From RGIG2041 sp045532715 (GTDB taxonomy: Bacteria > Bacillota > Clostridia > UBA1381 > UMGS1253), in contig JAZSGM010000047.1 of NCBI GenBank assembly GCA_045532715.1, forward strand, positions 1-5,272: a stretch of DNA of 5,272 nt, given 5' to 3'. The notes beneath the pieces are model-generated. The model saw only the letters and a list, made by a program, of their open reading frames with translations. It had not been told where the DNA came from and did not search any database. Positions 4,743-5,272 of the stretch are shown here, in pieces. How positions within the stretch are numbered: position 1 is the first letter of the stretch; the number at the start of each line of letters is the position of its first letter. The position numbers and the translations under genes are program-made.

Positions 4743-5272
4743 ATGCCGAATATGTCCCCGAAAAAGAACGAAATGCCGACGCAGGCGCCGGAAATTCGTA
4801 ATAGAAATTTTGATGAAGTTGCATTAGGCTACACATTGCAGCTTGCAGAGGACGAGGCAGAGCGTTGCCTCAATTGCAAGCACAAACCGTGCGTAAGCGG
4901 CTGCCCGGTGCAGATTGATATCCCGGGATTTATCAGCAAGATTAAGGAAAAGGATCTGGAAGGCGCATACGATGTGATTTCTAAGTCGAGCTCTCTTCCG
5001 GCGGTTTGCGGCAGAGTTTGTCCGCAGGAATCGCAGTGTGAGAAAAACTGTGTGCGTGCCATCAAGGGCGAGCCGGTCGGCATCGGCCGTTTGGAAAGAT
5101 TCGTTGCTGACTATCATATGGCAAACAACACAAAAGCACCGGAAAAACCGGAAGCAAACGGTCATAAGGTAGCGATCGTAGGTGCAGGTCCGGCTGGTCT
5201 TACCTGTGCAGGTGACCTTGCAAAGAAGGGCTATGCCGTAACGGTGTTTGAAGCATTGCACGTTGCAGGCGG
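4743..5272 (+). CDS. nfnB: NfnB-type subunit: bifurcating transhydrogenase large subunit, GltD-like (partial, C-terminus beyond window)
   Basis: The first 176 codons are present; the gene runs off the right edge. An N-terminal region of variable sequence is followed by two [4Fe-4S] ligand sets, Cys42-x2-Cys-x4-Cys-x3-Cys54 (RCLNCKHKPCVSGCPV) and Cys89-x3-Cys-x5-Cys-x3-Cys103 (VCGRVCPQESQCEKNC). Then comes GEPVGIGRLERFVADY (109-124) and the FAD-binding dinucleotide fold KVAIVGAGPAGLTCAG (142-157). This is the order of the glutamate synthase small subunit (GltD) family. The adjacent nfnA identifies it as NfnB, the bifurcating-FAD subunit, rather than a glutamate synthase, since no GltB is near. 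The start ATG 4743 lies three bases after the nfnA stop. AGGGAGG (4725-4731), inside the end of nfnA, is 11 bases upstream, so the genes are an operon with probable translational coupling. Confidence 0.92.
   Translation, partial: MPNMSPKKNEMPTQAPEIRNRNFDEVALGYTLQLAEDEAERCLNCKHKPCVSGCPVQIDIPGFISKIKEKDLEGAYDVISKSSSLPAVCGRVCPQESQCEKNCVRAIKGEPVGIGRLERFVADYHMANNTKAPEKPEANGHKVAIVGAGPAGLTCAGDLAKKGYAVTVFEALHVAG

Noticed and set aside
4824..5261. Minus-strand open frame of 145 codons opposite nfnB
   Set aside because: Covers the Fe-S and FAD motifs of nfnB on the other strand; its cysteines and arginines are the by-product of those codons.

Overview
The window looks like the chromosome of an endospore-forming member of the Clostridia (Firmicutes). 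It carries the mother-cell/forespore cassette spoIIGA-sigE-sigG, an AAA+ Clp ATPase start with an N-terminal Cys4 zinc finger, and the start of an electron-bifurcating NADH/ferredoxin/NADP oxidoreductase (NfnAB type) typical of strict anaerobes. The protein style and AT-rich intergenic DNA with strong AGGAGG-type ribosome binding sites fit this. I lean towards the Oscillospirales/Ruminococcaceae side from the Clp N-terminus, but this is inference and no species is named.

Left half (1-3009), all on the minus strand. Reading in the direction of transcription: a possible Spo0A-controlled promoter region (about 3009-2942), spoIIGA (2921-2073), sigE (2107-1370, overlapping spoIIGA by 35 bp), sigG (1292-522) with a possible forespore-type promoter in the gap, a hairpin terminator (507-486), a 45-residue ORF with a TTG start and a near-perfect Shine-Dalgarno (438-301), and the first 70 codons of a Clp ATPase (211 to the window edge) with its own promoter. 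SpoIIGA is the membrane aspartic protease that matures pro-sigmaE in the mother cell. SigmaG then drives the late forespore programme.

Middle (3047-3738). A strong symmetrical terminator (3049-3074) closes a minus-strand LUD-domain gene (lactate-utilisation/LutC-like, 3738-3094) and separates it from the sporulation cluster.

Right end (3753-5272). A 150-bp divergent promoter region feeds the LUD gene leftwards and the nfnA-nfnB pair rightwards. NfnA (FAD/[2Fe-2S], complete) and NfnB (two N-terminal [4Fe-4S] motifs and FAD fold, cut by the window end) should form a soluble flavin-based bifurcating transhydrogenase balancing NADH, NADPH and reduced ferredoxin.

Most of the window is well-known biology. 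The least explained items are the small TTG-started ORF between sigG and the Clp gene, the extra Cys-bearing insertion in the LUD protein, and the regulatory sites upstream of spoIIGA and sigG. I saw no RNA gene, CRISPR array, insertion sequence or other mobile element. No stretch longer than 300 bases lacks a gene.
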